From contig NZ_QGDC01000011.1 of NCBI RefSeq assembly GCF_003324525.1, forward strand, positions 20,268 through 84,267: 64,000 nt of DNA, written 5' to 3'. Both the position numbers and the translations under genes were made by a program. This document shows positions 48,201 through 56,446 of the stretch, one piece after another. The DNA comes from Mucilaginibacter hurinus. GTDB lineage: Bacteria; Bacteroidota; Bacteroidia; Sphingobacteriales; Sphingobacteriaceae. The notes under the pieces are model-generated. The model did not search any database and had not been told where the DNA came from. It worked only from the letters and a program-made list of their open reading frames with translations. Numbering within the stretch: position 1 is the stretch's first letter; each line of letters opens with the position of its first letter.

Positions 48201-49043
48201 GTTTCCATCAACGCGTAGGCTTCTGGGAGCATATAGCGTAGCTTTTAAACCTATACCATCAGCGTAGCCTGGGGTGCCGCTGCCAGCCAGGGTTGTTACC
48301 TTTCCATCGGTACTTATCTTTCTAACTTTATGTCCCTCCTCGTCTGCTACATAAATGTTATCGGCCTTGTCAATCGCTAAATCTGCAATGTGCTTAAATG
48401 ATGCCAGTTCCCCCACGCCGTCTATAGATCCCGGGGAGTTTTGCCCGGCAAATACAGTTTGGGTTCCGCTTTTTGATATGCGAAGAATTTTTGTTCCCTG
48501 TGATATGAATATGCTGCCTTTGCTGTTTATAACAATTGCTCCCGCGCCCTTTAAACCTGATGCAAAAGTGGTTACTATGCCTGCCAGCGTAACCTTTCGT
48601 ATTCTTGCGTTAAAAGGGTCTTTGCTGTTTAATTCAGTGATGTATAAATTGCTTTCTTCGTCTTTAGTGATGTCACTTAAGTAATCGAAGCGGGCTGCGC
48701 CGCCTGTGCCGTCGGCATAACCAGTCTCGTTTGAGCCGGCCAGTGTTGCTACTATATTACCCGTACGCAAATGTAGTACCTGCCGCTCTGTTATACCGTA
48801 TATATCACCCGATGACAGGTAAACAAATTTATTCACCGACCCATCATTCGTTAGTACGGGGGTTGCTTGTGGGTACAGTCGTCCTGGCACCGCGCCCCCG
48901 GTATTAGTAATACTTATCGGTGAAATAGGCTCGTTCTGGATGAATGTTACTTTTGCCGGAACAGTAATATTGGGTTCCTGGGCAAAGAGTTTGCTTGAAA
49001 ATAATAGGCTAAGCGCACACAGGCTTAAAAATAATTTATTCAT
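42204..49043 (-). CDS. Giant secreted NHL-IPT/TIG-FG-GAP-MBG protein with type IX sorting domain
   Basis: About 2279 residues from ATG 49043 (MNKLFLSLCALSLLFSS signal peptide; ATG 49064 adds seven residues). NHL repeats at about 85-330, then a long run of IPT/TIG domains (about 14, each with a start like ITSISPTxxxxGTxxTITGTN and ending in VSFGGVPATSF and a glycine-rich hairpin), a FG-GAP/VCBS-type beta-propeller at about 1445-1720 (DFDNDGNMDLLVL, DVDSDGRVD), another TIG, two MBG domains with a bacterial Ig-like unit before each, and a gliding-motility C-terminal domain (SPNGDGINDYLRITNIDAYP). The tail directs export through the type IX system. It is probably an adhesin or polymer-binding surface protein. 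No gene follows it in an operon. Confidence 0.88.
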   Translation of the reverse strand: MNKLFLSLCALSLLFSSKLFAQEPNITVPAKVTFIQNEPISPISITNTGGAVPGRLYPQATPVLTNDGSVNKFVYLSSGDIYGITERQVLHLRTGNIVATLAGSNETGYADGTGGAARFDYLSDITKDEESNLYITELNSKDPFNARIRKVTLAGIVTTFASGLKGAGAIVINSKGSIFISQGTKILRISKSGTQTVFAGQNSPGSIDGVGELASFKHIADLAIDKADNIYVADEEGHKVRKISTDGKVTTLAGSGTPGYADGIGLKATLYAPRSLRVDGNGYVILSSHVGSFRIISPNGAVNTIETHYYNDKNQAIEGRIDELLAIDDDWNIIAGGSFQRRGFYRLITTGYHLPALPKGLSFNSSIAITGTPTELSRNYPTVYRILATNAYGSSSATITINVIVPPKPPVIFSFSPKISHPGGDIIIKGKYFEGVTTVMLGGKRVTGYSVKSGTEDVMTLVVPEGAVSGDITITNPYGTARASGFTVIPPPTITAVSPLSGWKGSKIKITGTNFTNLTYVSFEGWDESFKIISPTEIEFTVGDGASGRILVESPSGQAWYNGFNFIYPPKISSVSPLKAGVGKTVTINGTELNRVTSVKFGTVEASSFKIISPTQLTAVIAAGSGSGITLTGTSGTSTYENFTILPPPTLQDVYPTTAAENGSFNISGYNLDGATVTIGGVAAKLTYTSPYQIFGQVSPGSISGNLVVTTEGGTVTYPNFVVLPKPSIVNFSPKSGAAGDKIIVTVKNLGILYNLSIGGSYSQPRKLSDTTIEITVPQYFATFITLTTDGGTSTVEGFLHKGPGIQSFSPNFASIGQTVSIKGVNFTGITEVSFGGVPATSFSVISDTEIRAVVGQGQTGNILVKNDLGIGFLGNFIHSGPSIFYINPIFGGPLSTKPITISGERFTGVTEVSFGGVPAESFTVSGNTIEAYPAKNSKSGSVIVSSPKGKGTFENFTWVGAPAITSISPTNQGRFGTIIITGTNFIGVTDVKFGGVRAHNFYTNSSTSIQATVAEGASGDVTVTTVGGTATIAGFKYTNPKIDTITPLAAGPGQKVDIIGSDLGNINSVRFGGINASSFTVVSSEKITAVVALNSGDGIEISGTDGGTYYQKFSFISQPRIYSCSPDFGGKDTEITITGQYLLHTTEVAVGGVKADIVSVKENMVIARVGNGKTGSITLKTPGGTAAYNGFNWYAAPTISSISPATAAAGTELTINGTNFTNVYVVQFGETHVAVQPTSSTVIKVTVPEYTGTDTIIVTNFGGNAISTVFKYIRPPVISSFKVSGDGSNATVSVLGRNFSKATEVKFGGVAAASFTIISDTSISAKPGAGATGLISVKGPGGIGTIRGFLYNQPPTLLSFAPAQGPLGSTVIINGDNFNVNPEKNVVYFGPLKAKVKKSSKTQLEIIVPGGGANQFTVTNIENRLTGVSNLPFMVTNTVGKVSFSNKTEIAINANKYAFDDFDNDGNMDLLVLHNDSVSVIKYGTDAVLSRSSFSTRVDLLNGIQISSWVIGDIDGDGKKDILLGIARSVILLRNTSNGSNIAFERTILENIEGQEGLIQLRDMDMDGRPDLIAATDAPVYYPNITTKEGISFGPYVHLPESGGRSFAVTDADGDNKPDVISVADYGRIDLNKNKTVPGNFSATDFVRTQLFIGLGFSPGYFIPADFDGDNKPDLFMSNTWYNYGYLSRNTSLNVAANETIFGTPKKMATPPLVPALSGADIDGDGKIDLLSPSSSSIDYFRNQSTKGNVSFANPTPIISKISNFTNTTARDVDSDGRVDIVTVDFKNKKLVIIHNGPVLKPAITSAQPLLAGTGSRVIITGSHLEGLTAVAFGGKAAQSFKAISADTIVAVVGDGATGTIVIKTLNGEATIDGFTFTKGQSVTYGTADFNPRPDVKGISYTSSDEAVATIIANKIHTAGAGTTTITAKVGTTVIREVLTVKKATLTVTANSVSRTYSESNPDFTLSYNGFVNNDTPEDILQPPAVTTTASITSSAGNYPLNVSGGESPNYIFKYVPGVLTVKPYPSITYGMPDFNPKPGVPGITYTSSNTNVISIVEGKLHIKNAGITTITAKVSGLTFSQALTVKKANLVIKANDKSKTVGTANPILDATYTGFVYNDNIASLTSQPIISTTATTSSPEGTYPITIAGATSNNYNISYTGATLTISKATSRILPTNSLTGILPQPVVQLAVSPNGDGINDYLRITNIDAYPVNKLSIMNSKGVPVFYVENYDNREKVFDGQGLNGQRQPEGTYFYLLEYSVEKQILRKSGYIILKY

Positions 49044-49346
49044 TAAAAAAGTATAGGGTTGCAATACGCAAGTATCTGTACGTCGAAAAGAGCGCGTAGT
49101 AATTAAGATATGTGTAAGGCACTAGATTAATTTATTGTTTAAATATATAAAAAAGTTATCTTAAAGGTAGACGTTGAGGTATTATTGTTGCCCGCTCCGG
49201 AGGTGTTTTGTTTAATTAAACATTTAACCATTTATGAAAATTAATTATATATTTATTCCTGAAACTAAAAGTACACCCTGCTTTATAGTGTAAACTATTA
49301 ATTAAACTACAAGCTTTGTTACTCTGGCTGGCAACAAACCGTGGCG

Positions 49347-50561
49347 ATGTTAGATAAGATTCATCAACTAGAGAAGTTTATTTCGGTAGCCGGAATTTAT
49401 CTGGGATGCTTTTCAGGTATCTTGCTAGTTATTTTAAACCGACAACGTAAGGCAGAACAATATATGCTGGCCGCTATATTTTTGATACTGAGTTGGTATG
49501 CTTTTTTTCATCCTGCAAAACTTTATGGCTGGTTGTCGTCATACCCGTTCATGCTACGTATCGGCGTACCATTTTATTACCTTGTGCCCCCCTTTATATT
49601 TTGGTATAGCAGTATAAAATTAGGCTGGCGAGGCAAAAAATGGAAATATGTTAGTGTGCATTTAGCGTTATTTTTTATCGGCTTAACGGATATTTCCTGG
49701 TATTATATCCGCGACCATGAGCACCTGCACGAGATAGCATTATCTGTAGCCCAAAATTTTAATTACTTATTTTCAACTGCCGAGGGCTTTTTGCCCGCTG
49801 TAACTCATTATATATTGAGGCCGTTGCAAGGTTGTATATACTGTTTGTACTCATGTTACGTTTGTTATGCCGCTTATAAAAAAGGCATGTTTCAAAAACT
49901 TTCACTGCCTTTGCGTGGCTGGCTGATGCTGTTCAATTTGGGTATGGCTGTAATTTACCTGATGTTGTTTTACATGACAATTATTAGTCCACCTGAAAGT
50001 ATGCCATGGGCAGGATATTATGATGGCGTTTGGTCAGCAACGTTTATGACTGTTCTGTTTTGCCTGCTGGGGGCAGCCGCTTTGTTTTGCCCCACTGTGC
50101 TGTATCAAAAAAATGTTACTGCCGGTGTAAGTAAAGTTGGCTTTCCTGCGGCTGGTATGCCGCCTTCTTCAGTAGCTATAAATAATAATGAACCGGCCGC
50201 TATAGTAGAATTGTCACAGCAGGCTATGTCAGGCTATGTTAATGACATTGAGGAAGCGATGCTTAGCGCAGACGCATTTAAACAAATGTATGTAATTGAT
50301 GATCTGCTGGCTAAGTTAAATATACCTTATACTGACCTGGTTTATGTTTTAAGCAAACATTATCACCAGGATTTTAATGATTTTGTTAATTCTTTTAAGA
50401 TAAGATATATAATTGGCGAACTGCAGAGCAAAAAATCGGAAAACCTTAATGCAGATTGGATAAGGCGCGAAGCAGGGTTTACATCCGGGGACGCCTTTTC
50501 AGCGGCTTTTAAAAAATACACCGGTGTGTATCCGGACCAATTCCTGAAAAAAGCTGTTTAA
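49347..50561 (+). CDS. AraC-family regulator with N-terminal membrane region
   Basis: 404 residues. About seven hydrophobic segments in the first 250 residues (YLGCFSGILLVILN at the start), a cytoplasmic linker, and an AraC-type DNA-binding domain at about 320-404 with helix-turn-helix motif EAGFTSGDAFSAAFKKYTG and ending YPDQFLKK. This architecture is typical of Bacteroidota and lets an envelope signal control transcription. ATG 49347 is preferred to GTG 49341. Targets are unknown; the giant surface gene is divergent from it and a plausible target. Confidence 0.8.
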   Translation: MLDKIHQLEKFISVAGIYLGCFSGILLVILNRQRKAEQYMLAAIFLILSWYAFFHPAKLYGWLSSYPFMLRIGVPFYYLVPPFIFWYSSIKLGWRGKKWKYVSVHLALFFIGLTDISWYYIRDHEHLHEIALSVAQNFNYLFSTAEGFLPAVTHYILRPLQGCIYCLYSCYVCYAAYKKGMFQKLSLPLRGWLMLFNLGMAVIYLMLFYMTIISPPESMPWAGYYDGVWSATFMTVLFCLLGAAALFCPTVLYQKNVTAGVSKVGFPAAGMPPSSVAINNNEPAAIVELSQQAMSGYVNDIEEAMLSADAFKQMYVIDDLLAKLNIPYTDLVYVLSKHYHQDFNDFVNSFKIRYIIGELQSKKSENLNADWIRREAGFTSGDAFSAAFKKYTGVYPDQFLKKAV

Positions 50562-50612
50562 GCTTGCCAGCAAGATGGGTCAGTATATTAAGCCCATTTA
50601 AGCGGAATGATA

Positions 50613-50620
50613 TATATTTG
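50613..50620 (+). promoter_or_regulatory. -7 promoter box of the glycosyltransferase gene
   Basis: TATATTTG matches TAnnTTTG, 22 bases before the ATG at 50642. No clear -33 box was found. Confidence 0.45.
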
Positions 50621-50641
50621 CTTAATGCTAACTATTGAGTA

Positions 50642-51637
50642 ATGTCTGACAGGATACCGGATACTCCTCCAATTATTTTACCACTTCCTAACAATACCGA
50701 CGGCCCGTTATGGTCGGTTATGATACCCACCTACAATTGTATGCAGTTTTTAAAGGATACTATTGAAAGCGTGCTTGAACAGGATCTGGGTCCGGAAAAA
50801 ATGCAGATAGAAGTTGTTGATGATAAAAGCACCGATGGTGACGTGGGTGCTTTGGTTCAAAGCGTGGGGAAGGGTCGCGTTAGCTTCTACCAACAAAAGA
50901 TCAACAGGGGAAGCCTTAGAAATTTCGAAACTTGCATTAACCGCTCTAAAGGCAAGCTGGTGCACCTGCTGCACGGAGATGATAAGGTAAAAAACGGCTT
51001 CTATGCCGAAATTGAATCACTTTTTAACCAATTTCCTGAAGCTGGTGCTGCGTTCACAAAATATACTCACATAGATGAGAACGGTAGGGAAGTTGAGCCT
51101 GATGATTTTCGCTTGCGCGACGATCCGGGGATATTAAAAGATTTCTTATTAACGGTATCACGCGGAGCATATATTCAGCCGCCGGCTATGGTGGTGAAAA
51201 GGAGCGTATACGAAGAGGTGGGCAGTTTTTTTGCCGTGCATTACGGCGAAGATTGGGAGATGTGGATAAGAATAGCATCAAAATTTGAAATAGCCTATTC
51301 ACCGAGATGCCTCGCGTTATACCGGATGGGTCATAGCAGTAATATCACCAGCAGGTCTATCCTTAGCGGCCAGAATATTAAAGACATCACCAGGGTTATT
51401 AATATCGCCCAGGATTATTTGCCGGATAATGTTAAAGCCGGGATAAAGCGGGATGCGTTAAGAAGTTTTTCAATGCATTACGCCAAAGCTGCCAACCGGA
51501 TGTATCCATTACAAAAGGAAGCAGCATTTGCTCAGGCAAAAGGCGCTCTGCAAATGGATGTAAACAGTCGTACCATTTATTGGATGGTACGGCTATACTT
51601 TAAGCATATATCTACTATGCTTGGTTTGGTAAAATAA
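50642..51637 (+). CDS. Family 2 glycosyltransferase
   Basis: 331 residues. N-terminal GT-A fold with WSVMIPTYNCMQFLKDTI, EVVDDKSTDGD, and the DxD-like metal-binding motif LLHGDDKV at about residue 115, then an acceptor-side motif YGEDWEMWIRIA (E-D-W-E). The C-terminal 100 residues are helical with a charged region. It transfers a sugar from a nucleotide donor, probably for a surface polysaccharide or glycoprotein. It is a single gene. Confidence 0.88.
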   Translation: MSDRIPDTPPIILPLPNNTDGPLWSVMIPTYNCMQFLKDTIESVLEQDLGPEKMQIEVVDDKSTDGDVGALVQSVGKGRVSFYQQKINRGSLRNFETCINRSKGKLVHLLHGDDKVKNGFYAEIESLFNQFPEAGAAFTKYTHIDENGREVEPDDFRLRDDPGILKDFLLTVSRGAYIQPPAMVVKRSVYEEVGSFFAVHYGEDWEMWIRIASKFEIAYSPRCLALYRMGHSSNITSRSILSGQNIKDITRVINIAQDYLPDNVKAGIKRDALRSFSMHYAKAANRMYPLQKEAAFAQAKGALQMDVNSRTIYWMVRLYFKHISTMLGLVK

Positions 51638-51789
51638 ATCCTTAACGCGCACTGATATCTGTCCGGGTAATTGTAATAAAACTCGGGCGGTGGTTATATG
51701 GACGTTTCGAAGCCTTTGAGAGGAGCTTCAGCTTCGCAATGTGCGGGAATCACAAAACGATTTCTTATCTTCAGCAAATGTTCAATAAA

Positions 51790-52224
51790 ATGAGGCGCAT
51801 ATTCAAGTACATATTACCGGTTTTATTAATTCAGGTTATAACAGGCTGCAGTTCAGAATCTGAACCGGAACCATCTTTAGCGGGTAAATGGAATATCACC
51901 AGTGCGGTGGGCAATAATGACCTCCACTGGACCGGATCACTTACCTTAAAGCAGAATGGTACGGAATATAAAGGCGTGTTTATATGGGACTCTGTTGATG
52001 GCGTGCAATCAGGTACCGACAGTGTTTCGGGCAGATATAATGACGCCACAAGGGTACTTACCATGAAGTCTGTAGTAATTACCGGTAATATCGAACCAGT
52101 AACTTATACCGCTGATATAAGCGATGATGGCCAGGTAATGGATGGTATTTGGACGGGATCAAGCGATGGCTCGGTAGAACACCCCGGCGTGTGGACGGCG
52201 CAAAAGGATCAAAGCAACCAATAG
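51790..52224 (+). CDS. Small lipoprotein
   Basis: 144 residues from ATG 51790. Signal MRRIFKYILPVLLIQVITGC with the lipobox Cys at residue 20. The mature part begins SSESEPEPSLAGKW and has the pattern of a small beta-barrel, with KWNIT, YKGVFIWDS and GSVEHPGVW, similar to lipocalin-like or META-like proteins. The longer ATG 51739 adds 17 polar residues ahead of the signal and is not preferred. Function unknown. Confidence 0.65.
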   Translation: MRRIFKYILPVLLIQVITGCSSESEPEPSLAGKWNITSAVGNNDLHWTGSLTLKQNGTEYKGVFIWDSVDGVQSGTDSVSGRYNDATRVLTMKSVVITGNIEPVTYTADISDDGQVMDGIWTGSSDGSVEHPGVWTAQKDQSNQ

Positions 52225-52230
52225 CCCGGG

Positions 52231-53451
52231 TTACTCTTCGATAAAATCAAGGTCTTTACCGTGTGTTTCCTCTAAAAATATAGCTGCCATTGTACCAATA
52301 CCGAAGAGGATCAGGCCGGTTATCCAGCCGCCTGTGAGATAGCTGTCGAAAACGTCGCGCAGATACTTAAACAACAGGATGATTAGTGGTACTGACCCGC
52401 GCACCATATTAGGGACACTGATACCTGCCGATGCACGGAGGTTAGTGCCAAATTGCTCAACACCCATGGTTAAATATATAACGTTAAACCCTGCGCCAAA
52501 TCCTAGTCCAACGCATATCCAGTAAAATGTTGTGGCGCTTTTGCCGTGCTGGGTAAAAAATAGGATAGTGAATAATATAGCAATAGCGTAAAACATAAAA
52601 AATACCTTTTTACGGCTTTTTAACTTTTCGCTTAGCCAGCCCACCGCAACATCCCCAACGGCAATTGCCAGGTATAGCAGCATAACAGCCTTAGCGGGGT
52701 CTACACCTTCAATACCCATCTCGTCGCCAAACCTGTCCGAAAAAGTAATAAGTACAGCAATTATGTACCAAACCGGCAAGCCTATTAAAATAATTTGCAT
52801 GTACCGCGTAAAACGCTTCCTGCTGGTAAAAAACATTAAGAAGTTACCGCGCGGAACGTCCGACCGGTGCATGGCGTGGAACAGGCTGCTTTCTTTAATG
52901 TTAAATCTGAGAGCCAGTAAAATCAAACCTAATATGCCGCCGGTATAGTAGCAACCGCGCCACGTTAACTCTTCATGCACAAAAAAGGCCGTTACAGCGC
53001 CCATCAGTCCAAAGCCGGCAATAAGTCCGGCTGCGGTGCTGCGTTTTTCTTTAGGCAACAACTCACTTACCAACGTTACGCCGGCGCCAAGTTCTCCGGC
53101 TAAACCTATGCCGGCAATAAAACGCAGAACGATATATTGGTTCACGGTAGTTATCATGCCATTAAGAATATTGGCAATAGAGTATAGTAATATTGACGCG
53201 AACAATACCTTAAGCCGGCCTTTTTTATCGCCCAAAATGCCGAATGCAATACCGCCGAGCAGCATGCCTATCATTTGGGTGCTTATTAACAATTCGCCGG
53301 TAGTTAGTATTTCTGCGGGGCTCAGTCCCAGATCAGCCAGGCTGTCTTTACGCACAATGGTAAATAACAGCAGGTCATATATATCAACAAAAAAGCCTAA
53401 GGCGCTTAATATAACGGCTAGCTGGAACAGCGAGCCCGAAGGTTTGGTCAT
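52231..53451 (-). CDS. MFS transporter
   Basis: 406 residues with about 12 membrane segments. The loop after segment 2 has GILGDKKGRLKVLF, the MFS signature, and the loop after segment 8 has VGWLSEKLKSRKK. A charged segment in TM1 (FFVDIYDLLLF) is typical of the metabolite:H+ symporter group. The substrate is probably a small organic acid or sugar. It converges on the lipoprotein gene with only six bases between the stops. Confidence 0.88.
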   Translation of the reverse strand: MTKPSGSLFQLAVILSALGFFVDIYDLLLFTIVRKDSLADLGLSPAEILTTGELLISTQMIGMLLGGIAFGILGDKKGRLKVLFASILLYSIANILNGMITTVNQYIVLRFIAGIGLAGELGAGVTLVSELLPKEKRSTAAGLIAGFGLMGAVTAFFVHEELTWRGCYYTGGILGLILLALRFNIKESSLFHAMHRSDVPRGNFLMFFTSRKRFTRYMQIILIGLPVWYIIAVLITFSDRFGDEMGIEGVDPAKAVMLLYLAIAVGDVAVGWLSEKLKSRKKVFFMFYAIAILFTILFFTQHGKSATTFYWICVGLGFGAGFNVIYLTMGVEQFGTNLRASAGISVPNMVRGSVPLIILLFKYLRDVFDSYLTGGWITGLILFGIGTMAAIFLEETHGKDLDFIEE

Positions 53452-53587
53452 TTGTTTTAAGGGTAAAGATTTTTGGCAATATTACGGTTTTTACAGCTAA
53501 GTTGGAGCTTGCTGAGCAATGCGACGGATTTGAATACTTAAACTGCGCCGCAACCGAACGAAATTCCTTAATGTTTGTTACTGGAGT

Positions 53588-53977
53588 ATGCAACACATTA
53601 ATACTACACCTCCGCTTCGCCCCAATGATCACCTGGCTAATGAACGTACTTTTTTGGCATGGATAAGAACCTCCATTGCCATGATGGGTTTTGGGTTTGT
53701 GGTAGTGAAATTTGCGCTGTTTTTAAAACAAATGTCCGTTATTATGAATACCCCGGTTACCCCAGATACCTCAAAAGGCTACTCAGCTGAAATCGGCATT
53801 TTTTTGGTGGCAATAGGAGTGGCAATATCTATTTATGCATACATACGATACCGTATAACGGAAAAACAATTAATGGCAGACGCTTTTAAACCATCGTACA
53901 CCCTGGCCAATATAGTAACCATGCTTATTTTGCTTGCAGGTGTTGCATTGGTGCTTTACCTGATACCTAACAGGTGA
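53588..53977 (+). CDS. DUF202 membrane protein (YidH-like)
   Basis: 129 residues. The N-terminal DHLANERTFLAWIRTSIAMMGFG is the hallmark DUF202 motif (NERT-x-LAW-x-R), then three hydrophobic segments at about 22-45, 69-91 and 107-126. Inner-membrane protein of unknown role found widely in bacteria. Confidence 0.88.
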   Translation: MQHINTTPPLRPNDHLANERTFLAWIRTSIAMMGFGFVVVKFALFLKQMSVIMNTPVTPDTSKGYSAEIGIFLVAIGVAISIYAYIRYRITEKQLMADAFKPSYTLANIVTMLILLAGVALVLYLIPNR

Positions 53978-54155
53978 TAATTTTGTATTAGAACATCTTA
54001 AGCAAGCTAAGTAAGTGCCCGTTTAATACAGCCGGGTATATAGCAAACTTACTTTTAGCTTTTTAACGAAACTCATAAATGTAATATTTACATATCACAA
54101 CCATAAACAGTATGGTTTTTGCGGAGAGGACTTGGAATACACTTAAAATCGTAAA

Positions 54156-55247
54156 ATGGAAATAAAAAATACAGCAGACGGTGCAGCCATTGCTCCGGCT
54201 AAAGACATCAAAGCGTTTGGCACAGAAGCGGCAGATGCAGAATTAGCGTTATTAAACATCAGGCGAAGAACGCCGACACCTCACGATGTGGAAATTGAAA
54301 TACTGTATTGTGGTGTTTGCCATTCAGATTTACATACTGCACGTAACGAGTGGCACGCAACCATGTACCCTTGTGTGCCGGGTCATGAAATTATTGGGCG
54401 GGTTACTAAAGTTGGTAACCACGTAAACAAATTTAAAACTGGGGATTTGGTGGGCGTTGGATGCATGGTTGACTCATGCAGGAGCTGTCAGTATTGCGAA
54501 GAAGGGTTGGAGCAATATTGCGAAACAGGTATGACAGGCACATACAACTCGCCGGATAAGTTTTTAGCTGCACACACATTTGGGGGATATGCTGAAAGCA
54601 TTGTGGTTGACGAAAATTATGTACTGCGCATACCCGAAAATCTCGACCCGGCTGCCACGGCGCCCTTACTGTGTGCAGGAATTACAACGTATTCACCCCT
54701 TCGCCACTGGAATGTTGGCCCCGGTAAGCAAGTAGGCATAGTGGGCATAGGCGGTTTAGGGCATATGGGCATAAAGCTTGCAAAAGCGATGGGGGCACAT
54801 GTAGTAGCGTTTACCACGTCTGACTCAAAATTTGCAGAGGCGAAGCGCCTTGGTGCGGATGAAGTTGTATTATCTAAAGACCCCGCGCAGATGGCAGCTT
54901 ATCGCGGCAAGCTGCATTTTATTTTAGATGCCGTATCGGCGGAGCATGATATTAATGCCTACCTCAGTTTATTACGTGTTGATGGATCGCTGGCTTTAGT
55001 AGGCGCGCCCGAACAACCATTGCCAGTGGCCGCGTTTAGCCTTATCCCTGGACGGAAGAGTTTTGCCGGTTCAATGATCGGCGGCATTGCCGAGACCCAG
55101 GAAATGCTTGATTTTTGCGGTGAACACAGTATTACCGCTGATATAGAAATGATTGACATCCAAAATATAAACCAGGCTTACGAGCGTTTACTAACGAGCG
55201 ATGTTAAATACAGGTTTGTGATTGACATGGCATCGCTAAAAAAGTAG
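54156..55247 (+). CDS. Zinc-dependent alcohol dehydrogenase (YahK/CAD-like)
   Basis: 363 residues. Catalytic zinc ligands in YCGVCHSDLHTARNEWHATM and GHEIIGRV; structural zinc cysteines in CRSCQYCEEGLEQYC. The NADP-binding Rossmann motif is GIGGLGHMGIKLAKAMGAHV with Ser after strand 2 (FTTSDSK), which favours NADPH. The family reduces aldehydes of broad range. Cytoplasmic. A strong hairpin terminator follows. The upstream intergenic stretch of 178 bases shows no clear consensus promoter. Confidence 0.92.
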   Translation: MEIKNTADGAAIAPAKDIKAFGTEAADAELALLNIRRRTPTPHDVEIEILYCGVCHSDLHTARNEWHATMYPCVPGHEIIGRVTKVGNHVNKFKTGDLVGVGCMVDSCRSCQYCEEGLEQYCETGMTGTYNSPDKFLAAHTFGGYAESIVVDENYVLRIPENLDPAATAPLLCAGITTYSPLRHWNVGPGKQVGIVGIGGLGHMGIKLAKAMGAHVVAFTTSDSKFAEAKRLGADEVVLSKDPAQMAAYRGKLHFILDAVSAEHDINAYLSLLRVDGSLALVGAPEQPLPVAAFSLIPGRKSFAGSMIGGIAETQEMLDFCGEHSITADIEMIDIQNINQAYERLLTSDVKYRFVIDMASLKK

Positions 55248-55281
55248 CCGGCGTTTACGAAACGAAATCGGAGTTTTTAAA

Positions 55282-55310
55282 GTAGCGGAAGCATACTGGG
55301 CTTCCGCTAC
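55282..55310 (+). terminator. Terminator after the alcohol dehydrogenase
   Basis: Perfect 11-bp stem GTAGCGGAAGC/GCTTCCGCTAC with a seven-base loop, 34 bases after the stop. A T-rich stretch (TTATATAT) follows. Confidence 0.75.
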
Positions 55311-55423
55311 TTATATATCGATGGTCTTTAGTGTTTTTGCAGCGCAATTCCCGGATATGCAGGTTGTCAGAATCAAAAATTGATTCATGCTCATTGCATC
55401 TGTGAGAGCGGTTTTAAACTTGT

Positions 55424-56167
55424 TTACTGGCAAGTGTACCCACCATCCGCTGCAATTAATGCCCCGGTGATAAATGAGCTATCATCTGAGAAAAGGAAAC
55501 GAACGGTATTGGCAATTTCTTCCGGCCGGCCTACACGTCCCAGTGGTTGAACACTATCTAATGATGCATATACAGATGAGGGCTCTTGGTTGGTTTTTTT
55601 AACAAATTGTTTTACGGCATTATCAAGTAATGGGGTATTAATTGTTCCCGGGCAAATGCAGTTTACCCTAATGTTAAATGCGGCATAGTCTATTGCTGTG
55701 CTTTTGGTAAGTTGGCCTATTGCACCCTTGGTTAATCCATAAACACTGCTACTCGCTTTGCCAACAAATGATTGGTCGGACCCCATAAGTACTATACTGC
55801 CTTTCTGTTGTTCCTTCATAATAGGTATAACCGTTTTTAACAGGTAAAAACTTCCTTTAATATTAATATTAATGAGTTCTTCAAATTGATCATAGCTGGT
55901 ATCTTCAATGGTTGCAAAAAGGTGGCGTCCTGCATTTGAAAATAGAAAGTCTATTCTTTTTTCTGTCTCATAAATTTGTGTGATGGCTTTTTCTATTTGT
56001 AATCGGTCGGCTACATCACAACTAATAAAATAAGAGTCAGTTTTAAGCGGCGCTACATTATCAAGATTATAAACCAGGCCGCCTTCGTTTCTTAAAAGCT
56101 CAAGGGTTGCTTTGCCAATGCCTGAGGAGGCACCCGTGATAATGGTAACAGTATTTATCCATTTCAT
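55424..56167 (-). CDS. Short-chain dehydrogenase/reductase
   Basis: 247 residues. TGASSGIGKATLELL nucleotide-binding motif, NAG at strand 4, and the catalytic YGLTKGA (Tyr-x3-Lys), with Ser in MGSDQS before it. The C-terminal LIAADGGYTCQ is typical. NAD(P)-dependent, substrate unknown. No other gene of the same direction is close by, so it is likely monocistronic. Confidence 0.88.
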   Translation of the reverse strand: MKWINTVTIITGASSGIGKATLELLRNEGGLVYNLDNVAPLKTDSYFISCDVADRLQIEKAITQIYETEKRIDFLFSNAGRHLFATIEDTSYDQFEELININIKGSFYLLKTVIPIMKEQQKGSIVLMGSDQSFVGKASSSVYGLTKGAIGQLTKSTAIDYAAFNIRVNCICPGTINTPLLDNAVKQFVKKTNQEPSSVYASLDSVQPLGRVGRPEEIANTVRFLFSDDSSFITGALIAADGGYTCQ

Positions 56168-56423
56168 ACTATGATAATATTATTAGGTTAAGGTGTTAAC
56201 AAATAACCATTACTGAGTTGTTACTGGTTAATGCAATTAATACGTATGCAATATAGGTGGTAAAAGCGATATTGCATAAAATACACAGTTGCGTTTGTGT
56301 ACCTACGTTTTTATTCATTAAAAAAAATCATTAAGCAAACTTTAATTCGTTGAAGTTGATAGGTTTATGAATAACTTTTAAACCAACGAAGCCTTATAAT
56401 ACATGATGACATAAAATTTTATT

Positions 56424-56431
56424 TATATTTG
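56424..56431 (+). promoter_or_regulatory. -7 promoter box of the CotH-like gene
   Basis: TATATTTG matches TAnnTTTG, 16 bases before the ATG at 56447. Confidence 0.5.
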
Positions 56432-56446
56432 CTTAAACCTTAACCT

